Source of the DNA: Ruegeria sp. ANG-S4
Lineage (GTDB): Bacteria; Pseudomonadota; Alphaproteobacteria; Rhodobacterales; Rhodobacteraceae
Assembly: GCF_000814005.1 (NCBI RefSeq)
Contig: NZ_JWLK01000001.1
Coordinates: 992,001 to 1,056,000 of the forward strand
Reading direction: 5' to 3'
DNA: 64,000 nucleotides
In this document: positions 18,210-27,297 of the stretch, piece after piece
Position numbering within the stretch: position 1 is the stretch's first letter
Layout: each line of letters begins with the position of its first letter
Program-made: the position numbers and the translations under genes
Notes under the pieces: model-generated
What the model was told of the DNA's origin: nothing
What the model saw: the letters and a program-made list of their open reading frames with translations, nothing else
The model's database searches: none

Positions 18210-19508
18210 ATGCTGAAGGATCAGGACCGGATCTTTACCAATATCTACGGCATGCACGAGCGCACGTTGAAGGGCGCACAAGCCCGTGGGCATTGGGACG
18301 GCACAGCCGGCTTAATCGAAAAGGGTCGTGACTGGATCATTCAGACCATGAAAGACTCGGGCCTGCGCGGGCGCGGTGGCGCTGGGTTCCCGACTGGTCT
18401 GAAATGGTCGTTCATGCCCAAGGAAAGCGACGGTCGCCCGGCTTATCTGGTCGTGAACGCGGATGAATCCGAGCCCGGCACCTGCAAAGACCGTGAGATC
18501 ATGCGCCATGATCCGCACACGTTGATCGAAGGTTGTCTGATCGCGTCTTTCGCAATGAATGCGCATACCTGCTATGTCTACCTGCGCGGTGAGTACATCC
18601 GCGAGCGCGAGGCGCTGCAAGCCGCAATCGACGAGGCTTATGACGCCGGTCTGTTGGGCAAGAACGCGGCTGGCTCAGGCTGGGATTTCGACCTGTTCCT
18701 GCATCACGGCGCGGGCGCGTATATCTGCGGCGAGGAAACGGCGTTGCTGGAAAGCCTTGAGGGTAAGAAAGGCATGCCGCGCATGAAGCCCCCGTTCCCG
18801 GCGGGTGCGGGGCTTTATGGCTGCCCGACTACGGTGAACAACGTCGAATCCATCGCTGTAGTGCCGACCATCCTGCGGCGCGGGGCGGATTGGTTCGCAG
18901 GCTTTGGCCGCCAAAACAATGCGGGAACCAAGCTATTTGCGATCTCGGGCCACGTGAACAACCCTTGCGTCGTCGAAGAGGCGATGTCGATCGGGTTCGA
19001 AGAATTGATCGAAACGCATTGCGGCGGTATTCGCGGCGGTTGGGACAATCTGCTGGCAGTGATCCCCGGTGGGTCGTCCGTTCCATGCGTGCGGGGCGAG
19101 AACATGCGCCATGCGATCATGGACTTCGACCATTTGCGCAATGATCTGGGATCGGGCCTTGGTACTGCGGCTGTCATCGTGATTGATAAATCCACCGATA
19201 TCATCAAGGCGATCTGGCGGCTGTCGAAGTTTTACAAACACGAAAGCTGTGGCCAGTGTACGCCTTGCCGTGAAGGCACCGGCTGGATGATGCGCGTGAT
19301 GGATCGTCTGGTGCGCGGCGAGGCCGAGTTGGACGAGATCGATATGCTGTTTGATGTCACCAAGCAGGTCGAGGGTCACACGATTTGCGCGTTGGGTGAT
19401 GCGGCGGCCTGGCCGATTCAAGGCCTGATCCGAAACTTCCGGGAAGAGATTGAGGATCGTATCAAGGCGCAGAAGTCGGGCCGCACTGGGGCAATGGCGG
19501 CAGAGTGA
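18210..19508 (+). CDS. nuoF: NADH-quinone oxidoreductase subunit F
   Basis: The 51-kDa subunit, 432 residues, binding NADH, FMN and [4Fe-4S] cluster N3. The NADH/FMN glycine-rich stretch [13 protein letters not shown] is near residue 50, [14 protein letters not shown] follows, and cluster ligands lie in [13 protein letters not shown] with a distal Cys in TICALGDAA. It follows the DUF5337-like gene by 6 bp. After its stop, 188 bp without a convincing gene precede the MAPEG gene. Confidence 0.96.
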   Translation: MLKDQDRIFTNIYGMHERTLKGAQARGHWDGTAGLIEKGRDWIIQTMKDSGLRGRGGAGFPTGLKWSFMPKESDGRPAYLVVNADESEPGTCKDREIMRHDPHTLIEGCLIASFAMNAHTCYVYLRGEYIREREALQAAIDEAYDAGLLGKNAAGSGWDFDLFLHHGAGAYICGEETALLESLEGKKGMPRMKPPFPAGAGLYGCPTTVNNVESIAVVPTILRRGADWFAGFGRQNNAGTKLFAISGHVNNPCVVEEAMSIGFEELIETHCGGIRGGWDNLLAVIPGGSSVPCVRGENMRHAIMDFDHLRNDLGSGLGTAAVIVIDKSTDIIKAIWRLSKFYKHESCGQCTPCREGTGWMMRVMDRLVRGEAELDEIDMLFDVTKQVEGHTICALGDAAAWPIQGLIRNFREEIEDRIKAQKSGRTGAMAAE

Positions 19509-19696
19509 TGCGGATCGGTTCGAATATGGTGACTGGCTCTTGTGTCCAGAGAACGGCGGAAAACCATCGCGATGCAGTAAAAAAAGCATCGTGCAATTTG
19601 GTGCAGCATGAGCGAAAGACCCGGGCGTTGCGATCTGATGGCGCGTCTGCCTTTTTGGCACGCGCTTTGGTTGCGCCCGGAATGGGGGTTTGGTGA

Positions 19697-20113
19697 ATGG
19701 AAATCTTTGCAGAATATTCGCACGCAATTGCGTCCCTGGTGATCTTTACTTTGATCATCCTGTTCATTTCGCCGTTCACATCTCTTGCCAAGCAAGGCAA
19801 AGGGTTGGCACCCGGCGCGGCACCGGATCAGGATTACGAAGACAAGGCATATCGTCTGAACCGGGTGTATCTAAACGGAACCGAGACGCTGCCCGCCTAT
19901 TTGACCGTGACAGTCGCGGCCATCCTGTTGGGAGCGAGCCCTTTTTGGGTCAACCTGCTGGCTTCGATTGCGCTGGTTGCGCGGGTTGTCATGCTGGTGA
20001 TCCATATTCGCGGTATCGGCAAGCCAAATGGCGGTTTGCGGTCAATCTTTTACGTTGTCGCCTGGGCCTGCATGTTCGTGCTGGGGCTTATGGCTTTGGT
20101 TGCGGCGTTCTGA
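19697..20113 (+). CDS. MAPEG-family membrane protein within the nuo operon
   Basis: A 138-residue integral membrane protein with four predicted helices, matching the MAPEG superfamily (glutathione transferases and related membrane proteins). The conserved region between helices 1 and 2, with RLNRVYLNGTETLPAYL, corresponds to the family's R-x3-N-x2-E-x2-P-type motif, which binds glutathione in active members. It sits between nuoF and nuoG with two other small genes. Whether it acts on complex I or is only cotranscribed is unknown. Confidence 0.75.
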   Translation: MEIFAEYSHAIASLVIFTLIILFISPFTSLAKQGKGLAPGAAPDQDYEDKAYRLNRVYLNGTETLPAYLTVTVAAILLGASPFWVNLLASIALVARVVMLVIHIRGIGKPNGGLRSIFYVVAWACMFVLGLMALVAAF

Positions 20114-20186
20114 TGGCAGTGATGATGGAGCGCAACAATACAACCCTGCAGGTCGCTGCAGGACATAACATGGAAGCAAACGTTTT

Positions 20187-20528
20187 ATGGTAAGAGTTCT
20201 GCCAACACTGTTGCTGTTAACACTCGCCTGCGCCTGCACAGTAAGGTCGGCAAGCGACCGGGTTCTGTTTGACGGAAAGTACTTCCGCGCAAGCGCGCGT
20301 TCGGTTGACAAAAGGGCCTCACCCGCAGACTTCACCGTCACAGTGAATGGAGTTTCCGCGTCACTTGATGGCGCGCGTGAGGCAGGCCGGTACGAAGCGA
20401 CGCGGTTTTGTGTCCAGAACTTTGGATCGTCACGCATCGAATGGAAAGCCGGTCCCGACGCCGAACCTCAGACAATGCGGGTCGAGAATGACAAGCTGAC
20501 CTTTTCCGGAAAGTGTCAGCGGCCATGA
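20187..20528 (+). CDS. Hypothetical exported protein, nuo operon
   Basis: A 113-residue protein with a hydrophobic N terminus (MVRVLPTLLLLTLACAC) that could be a signal peptide or a poor lipobox, followed by a short, probably beta-rich domain with two further Cys, in RFCVQNFG and SGKCQRP. I do not recognise the family. It starts 73 bp after the MAPEG gene and precedes another exported protein gene, so the nuoF-nuoG gap codes for three membrane or periplasmic proteins in a row. Confidence 0.55.
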   Translation: MVRVLPTLLLLTLACACTVRSASDRVLFDGKYFRASARSVDKRASPADFTVTVNGVSASLDGAREAGRYEATRFCVQNFGSSRIEWKAGPDAEPQTMRVENDKLTFSGKCQRP

Positions 20529-20626
20529 CGATCAGGTGCCTGATAGCCAGAGCTTCGCGTTGCGTGTTATTGCATAACGCCCGGTCAGGCTTTCGTTCTG
20601 AAACAAGAAGAACGAAAGGAAAAACA

Positions 20627-21031
20627 ATGACTATTGTGAAAGCTCTTACGTTATTCGGCGCCCTGATGGTTCCGGCAATAGCCGACGCAAAGCCGCCGCT
20701 TCGCGACGTGAAGGAAATCGACAACGAGCTTTACTACATCGCAATCGCCAACGAGATTTCCGAGTACTGCCCCTCAATCAGCGGGCGGCGTCTGAAAGCG
20801 ATCAGCGTGATGTGGGGGCTCAGGTCCAAGGCCAACGAACTTGGCTACTCGGACAACGAAATTCGCGCCTATGTGGAGTCGGATGCCGAAAAGGACCGGA
20901 TGCGCGCCAAGGGCGAGGCATATTTGGCGAAAAACGGCGTATCTTACAAAAAACCTGATACGTTCTGCACATTGGGCCGACAGGAAATCCAAAGAAACAG
21001 CGCCATCGGCGTTTATTTGAGGGCGAACTAG
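20627..21031 (+). CDS. Exported DUF5333-type protein upstream of nuoG
   Basis: A 134-residue protein with a signal peptide (about 22 residues, cleavage near ADA). It has a conserved-looking core: PPLRDVKEIDNELYYIAIANEI, two Cys (in EYCPSISGR and DTFCTLGR) that could pair in the periplasm, and a C-terminal RQEIQRNSAIGVYLR. From memory this matches DUF5333, a Rhodobacterales family known from this position. ATG 20627 is preceded by GAAAGGA. It ends 3 bp before nuoG. Function unknown. Confidence 0.65.
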   Translation: MTIVKALTLFGALMVPAIADAKPPLRDVKEIDNELYYIAIANEISEYCPSISGRRLKAISVMWGLRSKANELGYSDNEIRAYVESDAEKDRMRAKGEAYLAKNGVSYKKPDTFCTLGRQEIQRNSAIGVYLRAN

Positions 21032-21034
21032 ACC

Positions 21035-23056
21035 ATGTCTGACCTCCGCAAGATCAATATCGACGGACAGGAAATCGAAGTCGACGGCGCGATGACCCTG
21101 ATTCAGGCGTGCGAGCAGGCGGGGGTTGAAGTGCCGCGTTTCTGCTATCACGAGCGCCTTTCGATCGCCGGGAATTGCCGGATGTGTCTTGTCGAGGTTG
21201 TAGGCGGGCCGCCGAAGCCAGCAGCGTCCTGCGCCATGCAGGTTCGCGATTTGCGCCCCGGTCCCGAAGGCCAGCCGCCCGTGGTCAAAACGAATTCCCC
21301 GATGGTGAAGAAAGCACGCGAAGGCGTGATGGAGTTCCTGCTGATCAACCACCCGCTGGATTGCCCAATCTGCGATCAGGGTGGCGAATGCGATCTGCAG
21401 GATCAGGCGATGGCGTACGGAGTCTCGGGTTCACGCTTCAAGGAAGCCAAGCGTGCTGTCGACGATCTGGACCTTGGCCCGCTGGTGGGCACAGCGATGA
21501 CGCGCTGCATCAGTTGCACGCGCTGCGTTCGCTTTACGACCGAGGTGGCCGGGATCACGCAGATGGGTCAGACCGGACGCGGTGAGGATGCCGAAATCAC
21601 GTCGTACCTCAACCAGACGCTTGTATCGAACTTGCAGGGCAACATCATTGATCTTTGTCCCGTTGGTGCGCTGACGTCGAAACCTTATGCCTTCACGGCA
21701 CGTCCCTGGGAACTGACCAAGACCGAGTCCATTGACGTTATGGACGCTTTGGGCTCGAACATTCGCGTCGATACCAAGGGGCGCGAGGTGATGCGCTTTC
21801 TGCCACGCAATCATGATGGGGTAAATGAAGAGTGGATCAGCGACAAAACCCGTTTCGTCTGGGACGGTCTGCGCCGTCAGCGCCTTGATCGGCCTTATGT
21901 ACGAGAGAATGGCAAACTACGACCCGCCAGTTGGCCCGAAGCGCTGACAAAAGCGGCTGAGGCGTTTAAGGGCGCGTCGAAACCGGCGGGTATCATCGGC
22001 GACCTTGCTCCGGTAGAGGCCGCTTATGCTCTGAAACGGTTGATCGAAGGGCAGGGCGGTGTTGTCGAATGCCGAACCGACGGGGCGAAACTGCCCGCTG
22101 GCAATCGTGGTGCCTATGCCGGGACAGCGGCAATTGAAGACATTGATGCGGCGGAACGCATACTTCTGATCGGTACGAATCCACGCGACGAAGCGCCGGT
22201 GTTGAACGCCCGTATCCGCAAGGCTTGGGCACACGGGGCCGAGGTGGCGCTGGTCGGACCCAAAGCGGACCTGACCTACGACGTTCATCACATCGGTGAT
22301 GACCGCGCAGCGCTTCAGAAAGTCCTCGACATGGACGCCGATGACGAGATCAAGGCCAAGCGGTCCTTGGTCATCGTTGGTCAGGGCGCGTTGCAAGAAG
22401 CGGATGGCGCTGCTGTGCTGGCTGCCGCGCAGACTGCGGCTGCGAACACGGAAAGCGGGCTGATTGTTTTGCACACCGCAGCCTCGCGCGTCGGAGCCAT
22501 GGATGTGGATGCGACCAATGACGCCGGGATGGAAGCAATCAGCGCCGCGGATGTGATTTACAATCTCGGTGCCGATGAAGTTGAAATCCGGGACGGCGCC
22601 TTTGTCATCTACCAAGGCAGCCACGGAGACCGGGGCGCGCACCGTGCGGACGTGATCCTACCGGGTGCTGCCTATACCGAGGAAAATGGCCTGTTCGTGA
22701 ACACCGAAGGTCGTCCGCAACTGGCGATGAGAGCGGGGTTTGCTCCGGGCGAAGCGAAGGAAAACTGGGCTATCCTGCGTGCCCTGTCAGCCGAGTTGGG
22801 GGCCGTTCTGCCTTTTGATACGCTGGCTCAGTTGCGGTCTGCACTGATCGACGCAGTGCCGCATCTTTCGCAGATTGACCATGTGATTGAGAATGAGTTT
22901 CAACAATTGGAGAGCGGCCCGCTGGGCGACGCACCCTTCCGAAATGCGATCCATGATTTCTATCTGACGAATCCGATCGCGCGGGCCTCGCAACTTATGG
23001 CCGAGCTTTCGGCGCAGGCAAAAGCGTTGAAATCCGAAAGGATCGCCGCAGAATGA
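21035..23056 (+). CDS. nuoG: NADH-quinone oxidoreductase subunit G
   Basis: The 75-kDa subunit, 673 residues, of the molybdopterin-oxidoreductase-like family. The N-terminal ferredoxin domain has ligands for N1b in [16 protein letters not shown] and later ASCAM. A His/Cys-ligated site follows in [19 protein letters not shown], and a further [4Fe-4S] set in [11 protein letters not shown] and [11 protein letters not shown]. The larger C-terminal part keeps the molybdopterin fold without the cofactor. It is of mitochondrial-like length and lacks the extra C-terminal region of the E. coli protein. Confidence 0.95.
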   Translation: MSDLRKINIDGQEIEVDGAMTLIQACEQAGVEVPRFCYHERLSIAGNCRMCLVEVVGGPPKPAASCAMQVRDLRPGPEGQPPVVKTNSPMVKKAREGVMEFLLINHPLDCPICDQGGECDLQDQAMAYGVSGSRFKEAKRAVDDLDLGPLVGTAMTRCISCTRCVRFTTEVAGITQMGQTGRGEDAEITSYLNQTLVSNLQGNIIDLCPVGALTSKPYAFTARPWELTKTESIDVMDALGSNIRVDTKGREVMRFLPRNHDGVNEEWISDKTRFVWDGLRRQRLDRPYVRENGKLRPASWPEALTKAAEAFKGASKPAGIIGDLAPVEAAYALKRLIEGQGGVVECRTDGAKLPAGNRGAYAGTAAIEDIDAAERILLIGTNPRDEAPVLNARIRKAWAHGAEVALVGPKADLTYDVHHIGDDRAALQKVLDMDADDEIKAKRSLVIVGQGALQEADGAAVLAAAQTAAANTESGLIVLHTAASRVGAMDVDATNDAGMEAISAADVIYNLGADEVEIRDGAFVIYQGSHGDRGAHRADVILPGAAYTEENGLFVNTEGRPQLAMRAGFAPGEAKENWAILRALSAELGAVLPFDTLAQLRSALIDAVPHLSQIDHVIENEFQQLESGPLGDAPFRNAIHDFYLTNPIARASQLMAELSAQAKALKSERIAAE

Positions 23057-23101
23057 TCCGATCCACTGACATAATTCCGACGACCCACGGTGTGAGGACA
23101 A

Positions 23102-24139
23102 ATGGCTGATTTCTTTAACACACCGGGCGGTGTCGCTCTGATCGTCCTGGCGCAGGTGATCGCCGTTGTGGCCTTTGTGATGATTTCGCTGCTGTTTCTT
23201 GTTTACGGCGACCGCAAAATCTGGGCTGCCGTTCAAATGCGCCGCGGCCCGAATGTTGTTGGCGCGTATGGATTGCTTCAAACGGTGGCGGACGCGCTCA
23301 AATACGTCGTCAAAGAGGTGGTCATACCTGCCGGCGCTGACCGCACGGTGTTCATCCTTGCACCGCTGACCTCATTTGTTCTGGCCATGATTGCGTGGGC
23401 GGTGATCCCGTTCAATGACGGTTGGGTTTTGTCAGATATCAACGTCGCCATTCTGTACGTCTTCGCGGTATCCTCGCTGGAGGTTTATGGCGTGATCATG
23501 GGCGGTTGGGCGTCCAACTCAAAGTACCCGTTCCTTGGCTCGCTGCGCTCTGCTGCGCAGATGATTTCTTACGAAGTCTCGATTGGATTGATCATCATCG
23601 GCGTGATCATATCGACCGGTTCGATGAACTTCGGCAACATTGTCGAGGCGCAAGATGGCCGATTTGGGTTCTTCAGCTGGTACTGGCTGCCACATTTCCC
23701 GATGGTCTTCCTGTTCTTCATTTCTGCGCTGGCCGAAACCAACCGGCCGCCGTTTGACCTGCCCGAGGCGGAATCGGAACTGGTCGCGGGCTATCAGGTC
23801 GAATACTCGGCTACGCCCTTCCTGCTGTTCATGGCAGGCGAGTACATCGCTATCTTCCTGATGTGCGCGCTGACCACGCTGCTGTTCTTCGGCGGCTGGC
23901 TGTCGCCGATCCCCGGCCTGCCTGACGGCGTGCTGTGGATGGTCGCCAAGATGGCGTTTTTCTTCTTCCTCTTCGCGATGGTCAAGGCAATCACGCCCCG
24001 CTACCGCTATGACCAACTGATGCGGCTGGGTTGGAAAGTTTTCCTTCCCTTTTCGCTGGCCTGGGTGGTCTTTGTTGCCTTCGCGGCGAGGTTTGACTGG
24101 TTCTGGGGCGCGTTTGCGCGCTGGGGAGCCGGGGGATGA
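23102..24139 (+). CDS. nuoH: NADH-quinone oxidoreductase subunit H
   Basis: Membrane subunit of 345 residues with eight or nine helices that lines the quinone channel. Diagnostic stretches are [20 protein letters not shown] near residue 36, the cytoplasmic loop [20 protein letters not shown], and [15 protein letters not shown] near the C terminus. Its stop overlaps the next gene by 4 bp (ATGA), which is unusual because nuoI would normally follow directly. Confidence 0.96.
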   Translation: MADFFNTPGGVALIVLAQVIAVVAFVMISLLFLVYGDRKIWAAVQMRRGPNVVGAYGLLQTVADALKYVVKEVVIPAGADRTVFILAPLTSFVLAMIAWAVIPFNDGWVLSDINVAILYVFAVSSLEVYGVIMGGWASNSKYPFLGSLRSAAQMISYEVSIGLIIIGVIISTGSMNFGNIVEAQDGRFGFFSWYWLPHFPMVFLFFISALAETNRPPFDLPEAESELVAGYQVEYSATPFLLFMAGEYIAIFLMCALTTLLFFGGWLSPIPGLPDGVLWMVAKMAFFFFLFAMVKAITPRYRYDQLMRLGWKVFLPFSLAWVVFVAFAARFDWFWGAFARWGAGG

Positions 24140-24789
24140 GGGTGCGTCTTCGAAACCTCTTGATAGCTTGCGTTTTCATCGGTGGCAGCCCCGCTGCCAA
24201 TGCGGAAAAAGCCACGCCCGATAACGTGCAAAGCCACTTAAAATTGCTTCAAAGGTTCTGTCCTGCTGAAGCTGAGTTTTTGCCCAAGCATGATGGAACT
24301 CTGGCGGCGAGGCTGGCAGGCCGCATACTCCCCGAGCCCCCAGAGTTGCCTGAGGATCAGTATTTAGCTTTTCTAAAAGCTTACCTTGGAGACGAGGTTT
24401 ATACTGTTCTTTTCGCTGATATGGCGGTCTACGAGAAAAGATTGAAGGAAAAGCAACCGATTCCTGAGGACTTTAAGAAAAGGATGTTGGCACTTCTGCA
24501 GCTGTCGGAGTGTCTAAGTCTGACACGACAGGACAGAATATTGATTGATCAGTCATTGGAGACGGCAATTGAAATAGGTATCCTTGAGGTTCCAGAATCC
24601 TTCACAGCTGATCAAGTGGCTTCCGATATGAAGGACAGTCTGCTTCGGCAGATTAACGCTATGGAATGTCGGCGAGCTAACGAACACAATCGGCGAGTTC
24701 TCTCGATTGATCCGGAATCGTCCGACGTGGCTCAGCAGATAGATATCATCACGGAAGACACTGTCGAACGTTGTGAGGAGGCAGGCTGA
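24136..24789 (+). CDS. Unrecognised exported protein inserted between nuoH and nuoI
   Basis: A 217-residue protein with a plausible signal peptide (first about 23 residues, ending ANA). The rest is hydrophilic and mostly helical, with four Cys, in [20 protein letters not shown] and VERCEEA. I recognise no domain. Base composition is visibly more A/T-rich than the flanking nuo genes, a sign of later acquisition. It overlaps nuoH by 4 bp and ends 3 bp before nuoI, so expression must be coupled to complex I. Confidence 0.65.
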   Translation: MRVRLRNLLIACVFIGGSPAANAEKATPDNVQSHLKLLQRFCPAEAEFLPKHDGTLAARLAGRILPEPPELPEDQYLAFLKAYLGDEVYTVLFADMAVYEKRLKEKQPIPEDFKKRMLALLQLSECLSLTRQDRILIDQSLETAIEIGILEVPESFTADQVASDMKDSLLRQINAMECRRANEHNRRVLSIDPESSDVAQQIDIITEDTVERCEEAG

Positions 24790-24792
24790 CCT

Positions 24793-25287
24793 ATGACCCA
24801 AATCGACTACACCCGCGCTGCCAAATACTTCCTTCTGCAGGATTTCTGGGTCGGCATGAAACTGGGGCTGAAGTATTTCTTCGCTCCAAAGGCCACGGTG
24901 AACTACCCGCACGAAAAAGGCCCTCTGTCCCCACGGTTCCGAGGGGAGCACGCTCTGCGCCGTTATCCGAACGGCGAAGAGCGCTGCATCGCCTGCAAAC
25001 TGTGTGAGGCGATCTGCCCGGCACAAGCGATCACCATCGACGCCGAACCGCGTGAAGACGGCTCCCGCCGTACCACGCGCTATGACATCGACATGACCAA
25101 GTGCATCTATTGTGGCTTCTGCCAGGAGGCCTGCCCGGTCGACGCAATTGTCGAAGGCCCGAATTTCGAGTTTGCGACTGAGACCCGGGAAGAGCTGTTC
25201 TACGATAAGGAAAAACTGCTGGACAACGGCGAACGCTGGGAAGCCGAGATTGCCCGAAATCTGGAAATGGACGCACCGTATCGCTGA
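24793..25287 (+). CDS. nuoI: NADH-quinone oxidoreductase subunit I
   Basis: Subunit of 164 residues carrying [4Fe-4S] clusters N6a and N6b. Two ferredoxin motifs are visible, [12 protein letters not shown] and [12 protein letters not shown]. The N-terminal amphipathic region ([15 protein letters not shown]) anchors it to the membrane domain. The TGA stop shares a base with the next ATG. Confidence 0.96.
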   Translation: MTQIDYTRAAKYFLLQDFWVGMKLGLKYFFAPKATVNYPHEKGPLSPRFRGEHALRRYPNGEERCIACKLCEAICPAQAITIDAEPREDGSRRTTRYDIDMTKCIYCGFCQEACPVDAIVEGPNFEFATETREELFYDKEKLLDNGERWEAEIARNLEMDAPYR

Positions 25288-25979
25288 TGGGAACCTGGGG
25301 ACCACATAGCTTTGAAAATGATACTGCGGCGGATCTTTTGGCGTCGCTGAAAGGGTGCGACCAGCCTTATGAACAGGCCGAGGCCGTGCGCGAGGCGTTG
25401 GAACAAGTCTTCACGACCACGATTGAGGATATGGAGGCGGATACCGGCGCTGCTGCTGTAGCAGGGGCTGAAATTGTGGCCTCGGCGCTTGGGCAGGCAC
25501 AGAACGGAAAAGAAACTCCTTTCGATTTGGAAGCGTCGTTCAAGTTCTACGGCGACACCGCAGGCATGGCGCTAGCTGCGCTCGCACGTGTGGCGGACGA
25601 AGACTCGGAACTGTCAGAACTGTGGGCCGACGCGGGCGAGGGTAAAGAATGGCGCGACAGCATCGATGACCTGACCGCGCGGCTGATTGCAGCCGCGAAA
25701 ACACATGATCTGAACATCGCTTTCACCCCGCCCGAGCCGGACTACAACCCGGAAGATGCGCTGCGCGCTGAGGTCGATCAGGTCTACGACGACATGATGT
25801 CCGAAATCGAACGGATCGCGGACAAGGCGGGCGGCGACCCACAGGTCGAAGTTTTGCGGCATCTGGTGCGAAAAATGAACCTGATCCATAAGGACATAAA
25901 TAACATGCGGTACGTCGTGGTCGACAGCCTGGACGCGCTGACGGCCCGGATTGACGGTCTGGAGAAACAGCAGCAATGA
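25287..25979 (+). CDS. DUF4259-like protein between nuoI and nuoJ
   Basis: A 230-residue soluble protein. Its N terminus [18 protein letters not shown] is the hallmark of DUF4259, a family of unknown function; the first 110 or so residues fit that family's helical, acidic style. The C-terminal part ends in a probable coiled coil (about 185-230, EIERIADKAGG onward to DGLEKQQQ). It starts within the nuoI stop codon and overlaps the next gene by 4 bp. It is not a complex I subunit; its place here appears to be accidental or regulatory. Confidence 0.65.
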   Translation: MGTWGPHSFENDTAADLLASLKGCDQPYEQAEAVREALEQVFTTTIEDMEADTGAAAVAGAEIVASALGQAQNGKETPFDLEASFKFYGDTAGMALAALARVADEDSELSELWADAGEGKEWRDSIDDLTARLIAAAKTHDLNIAFTPPEPDYNPEDALRAEVDQVYDDMMSEIERIADKAGGDPQVEVLRHLVRKMNLIHKDINNMRYVVVDSLDALTARIDGLEKQQQ

Positions 25980-26383
25980 CCGATGAAACGAACCCTTTTG
26001 CCGCGATGATGCGTCAGGCACAGGACATGGCCAAGGTGCTGAATCCGGCGATGGAGAATTTCTCGCCCAAAGGGTTTGAGGCTTTGTGGCCGACCATGCC
26101 CAAGGAAGTCATGGAGATGATGTTTGGCAACACCGTCAACACTGAAGGCCTGGATGCCAAAACCCGCCTGCTGCTGACGCTCGCCGGGCTGACCTGTCAG
26201 GGCGCGCAGGCCGACACGGCCGTGCGTCAGACTGTGCGCCACGCGCTGGAGGCTGGGGCAAGGAAACAAGAGATCGTGGAAACGATCGGGCAGATGTCGG
26301 TTTTTGCCGGTATCCCGGCCATGACCCGCGCGCTGGATCTGGCGCAGGAGGTCCTGGACGACAACGAGGATGAGGATCAATGA
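25976..26383 (+). CDS. Carboxymuconolactone decarboxylase-family protein in the nuo operon
   Basis: A 135-residue protein with the CMD/AhpD-like helical fold. The core [20 protein letters not shown], followed by [20 protein letters not shown], fits the family. Only one Cys stands where AhpD-type members have CxxC, so thiol peroxidase chemistry of the AhpD kind is unlikely. It overlaps both the DUF4259-like gene and nuoJ by 4 bp (ATGA). Substrate and link to complex I are unknown. Confidence 0.75.
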   Translation: MTDETNPFAAMMRQAQDMAKVLNPAMENFSPKGFEALWPTMPKEVMEMMFGNTVNTEGLDAKTRLLLTLAGLTCQGAQADTAVRQTVRHALEAGARKQEIVETIGQMSVFAGIPAMTRALDLAQEVLDDNEDEDQ

Positions 26384-26982
26384 CCGTCTTTGCGTTCTAT
26401 CTGTTCGCCATAAGCGCCATTGCCGGAGGGCTGTTCACGGTAATCAGCCGCCAGCCGGTACACTCGGTGCTTTGGCTGATCCTGTCCTTCCTGTCCTCTG
26501 CGGGGTTGTTCGTGTTGCTGGGCGCCGAATTCGTGGCGATGCTGCTGATCATCGTCTATGTCGGCGCGGTCGCGGTTCTGTTCCTGTTCGTTGTGATGAT
26601 GCTGGATGTGGACTTTGCCGAACTCAAGGCCGAGATGGCGCGCTATATGCCGTTGGCCTTGCTGATCGGTCTCGTCATCCTCATGCAGTTCGTCATGGCC
26701 TTCGGGGCATGGGACAGCGCGCAGGGCACAGAGGCCAATCTGGCGCAGCCGATCCCAACAGACCGTCACAACACCGAGGCGCTGGGCGTCATCCTATACG
26801 ATCAATACTTCCTTCTGTTCCAACTGGCGGGTCTGATCCTGCTGGTCGCCATGATCGGCGCCATTGTCCTGACGCTGCGCCACCGTCAGGACATCAAGCG
26901 TCAGGACATCGTCGGCCAGATGATGCGCGACCCGGCCAAGGCGATGGAGTTGAAGGACGTGAAACCGGGGCAGGGACTTTAG
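26380..26982 (+). CDS. nuoJ: NADH-quinone oxidoreductase subunit J
   Basis: Membrane subunit of 200 residues with five helices. The third helix region [22 protein letters not shown] contains the pi-bulge segment that moves during turnover; NPVHS-like QPVHSVLWL is in the first part. It overlaps the preceding CMD-family gene by 4 bp and ends 3 bp before nuoK. Confidence 0.95.
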   Translation: MTVFAFYLFAISAIAGGLFTVISRQPVHSVLWLILSFLSSAGLFVLLGAEFVAMLLIIVYVGAVAVLFLFVVMMLDVDFAELKAEMARYMPLALLIGLVILMQFVMAFGAWDSAQGTEANLAQPIPTDRHNTEALGVILYDQYFLLFQLAGLILLVAMIGAIVLTLRHRQDIKRQDIVGQMMRDPAKAMELKDVKPGQGL

Positions 26983-26985
26983 ACG

Positions 26986-27291
26986 ATGATCGGACTTGAA
27001 CACTATCTCACGGTCGCGGCGACGCTGTTCGTGATCGGCATCTTCGGTCTCTTCCTGAACCGCAAGAATGTCATCATCTTGCTGATGAGTATCGAGTTGA
27101 TGCTGCTGGCGGTGAATATCAACCTTGTGGCGTTTTCCAGTTTCCTCGGCGATCTGGTCGGGCAGGTGTTTACGCTGTTCGTGCTGACCGTTGCCGCAGC
27201 CGAGGCGGCGATTGGTCTGGCCATTCTGGTCTGCTTCTTCCGCAACCGTGGCACGATCGCGGTTGAAGACGTTAATATGATGAAGGGCTAA
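26986..27291 (+). CDS. nuoK: NADH-quinone oxidoreductase subunit K
   Basis: Small antiporter-related membrane subunit, 101 residues with three helices. The two buried Glu of the proton path are visible in [11 protein letters not shown] and [11 protein letters not shown]. It lies 3 bp after nuoJ and 6 bp before nuoL. Confidence 0.96.
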   Translation: MIGLEHYLTVAATLFVIGIFGLFLNRKNVIILLMSIELMLLAVNINLVAFSSFLGDLVGQVFTLFVLTVAAAEAAIGLAILVCFFRNRGTIAVEDVNMMKG

Positions 27292-27297
27292 GAGATT

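Noticed and set aside
19508..19696. Possible 62-residue protein directly after nuoF
   Set aside because: It has no ribosome site, no hydrophobic or domain pattern and a composition like shadow frames; only its start at the nuoF stop favours it.
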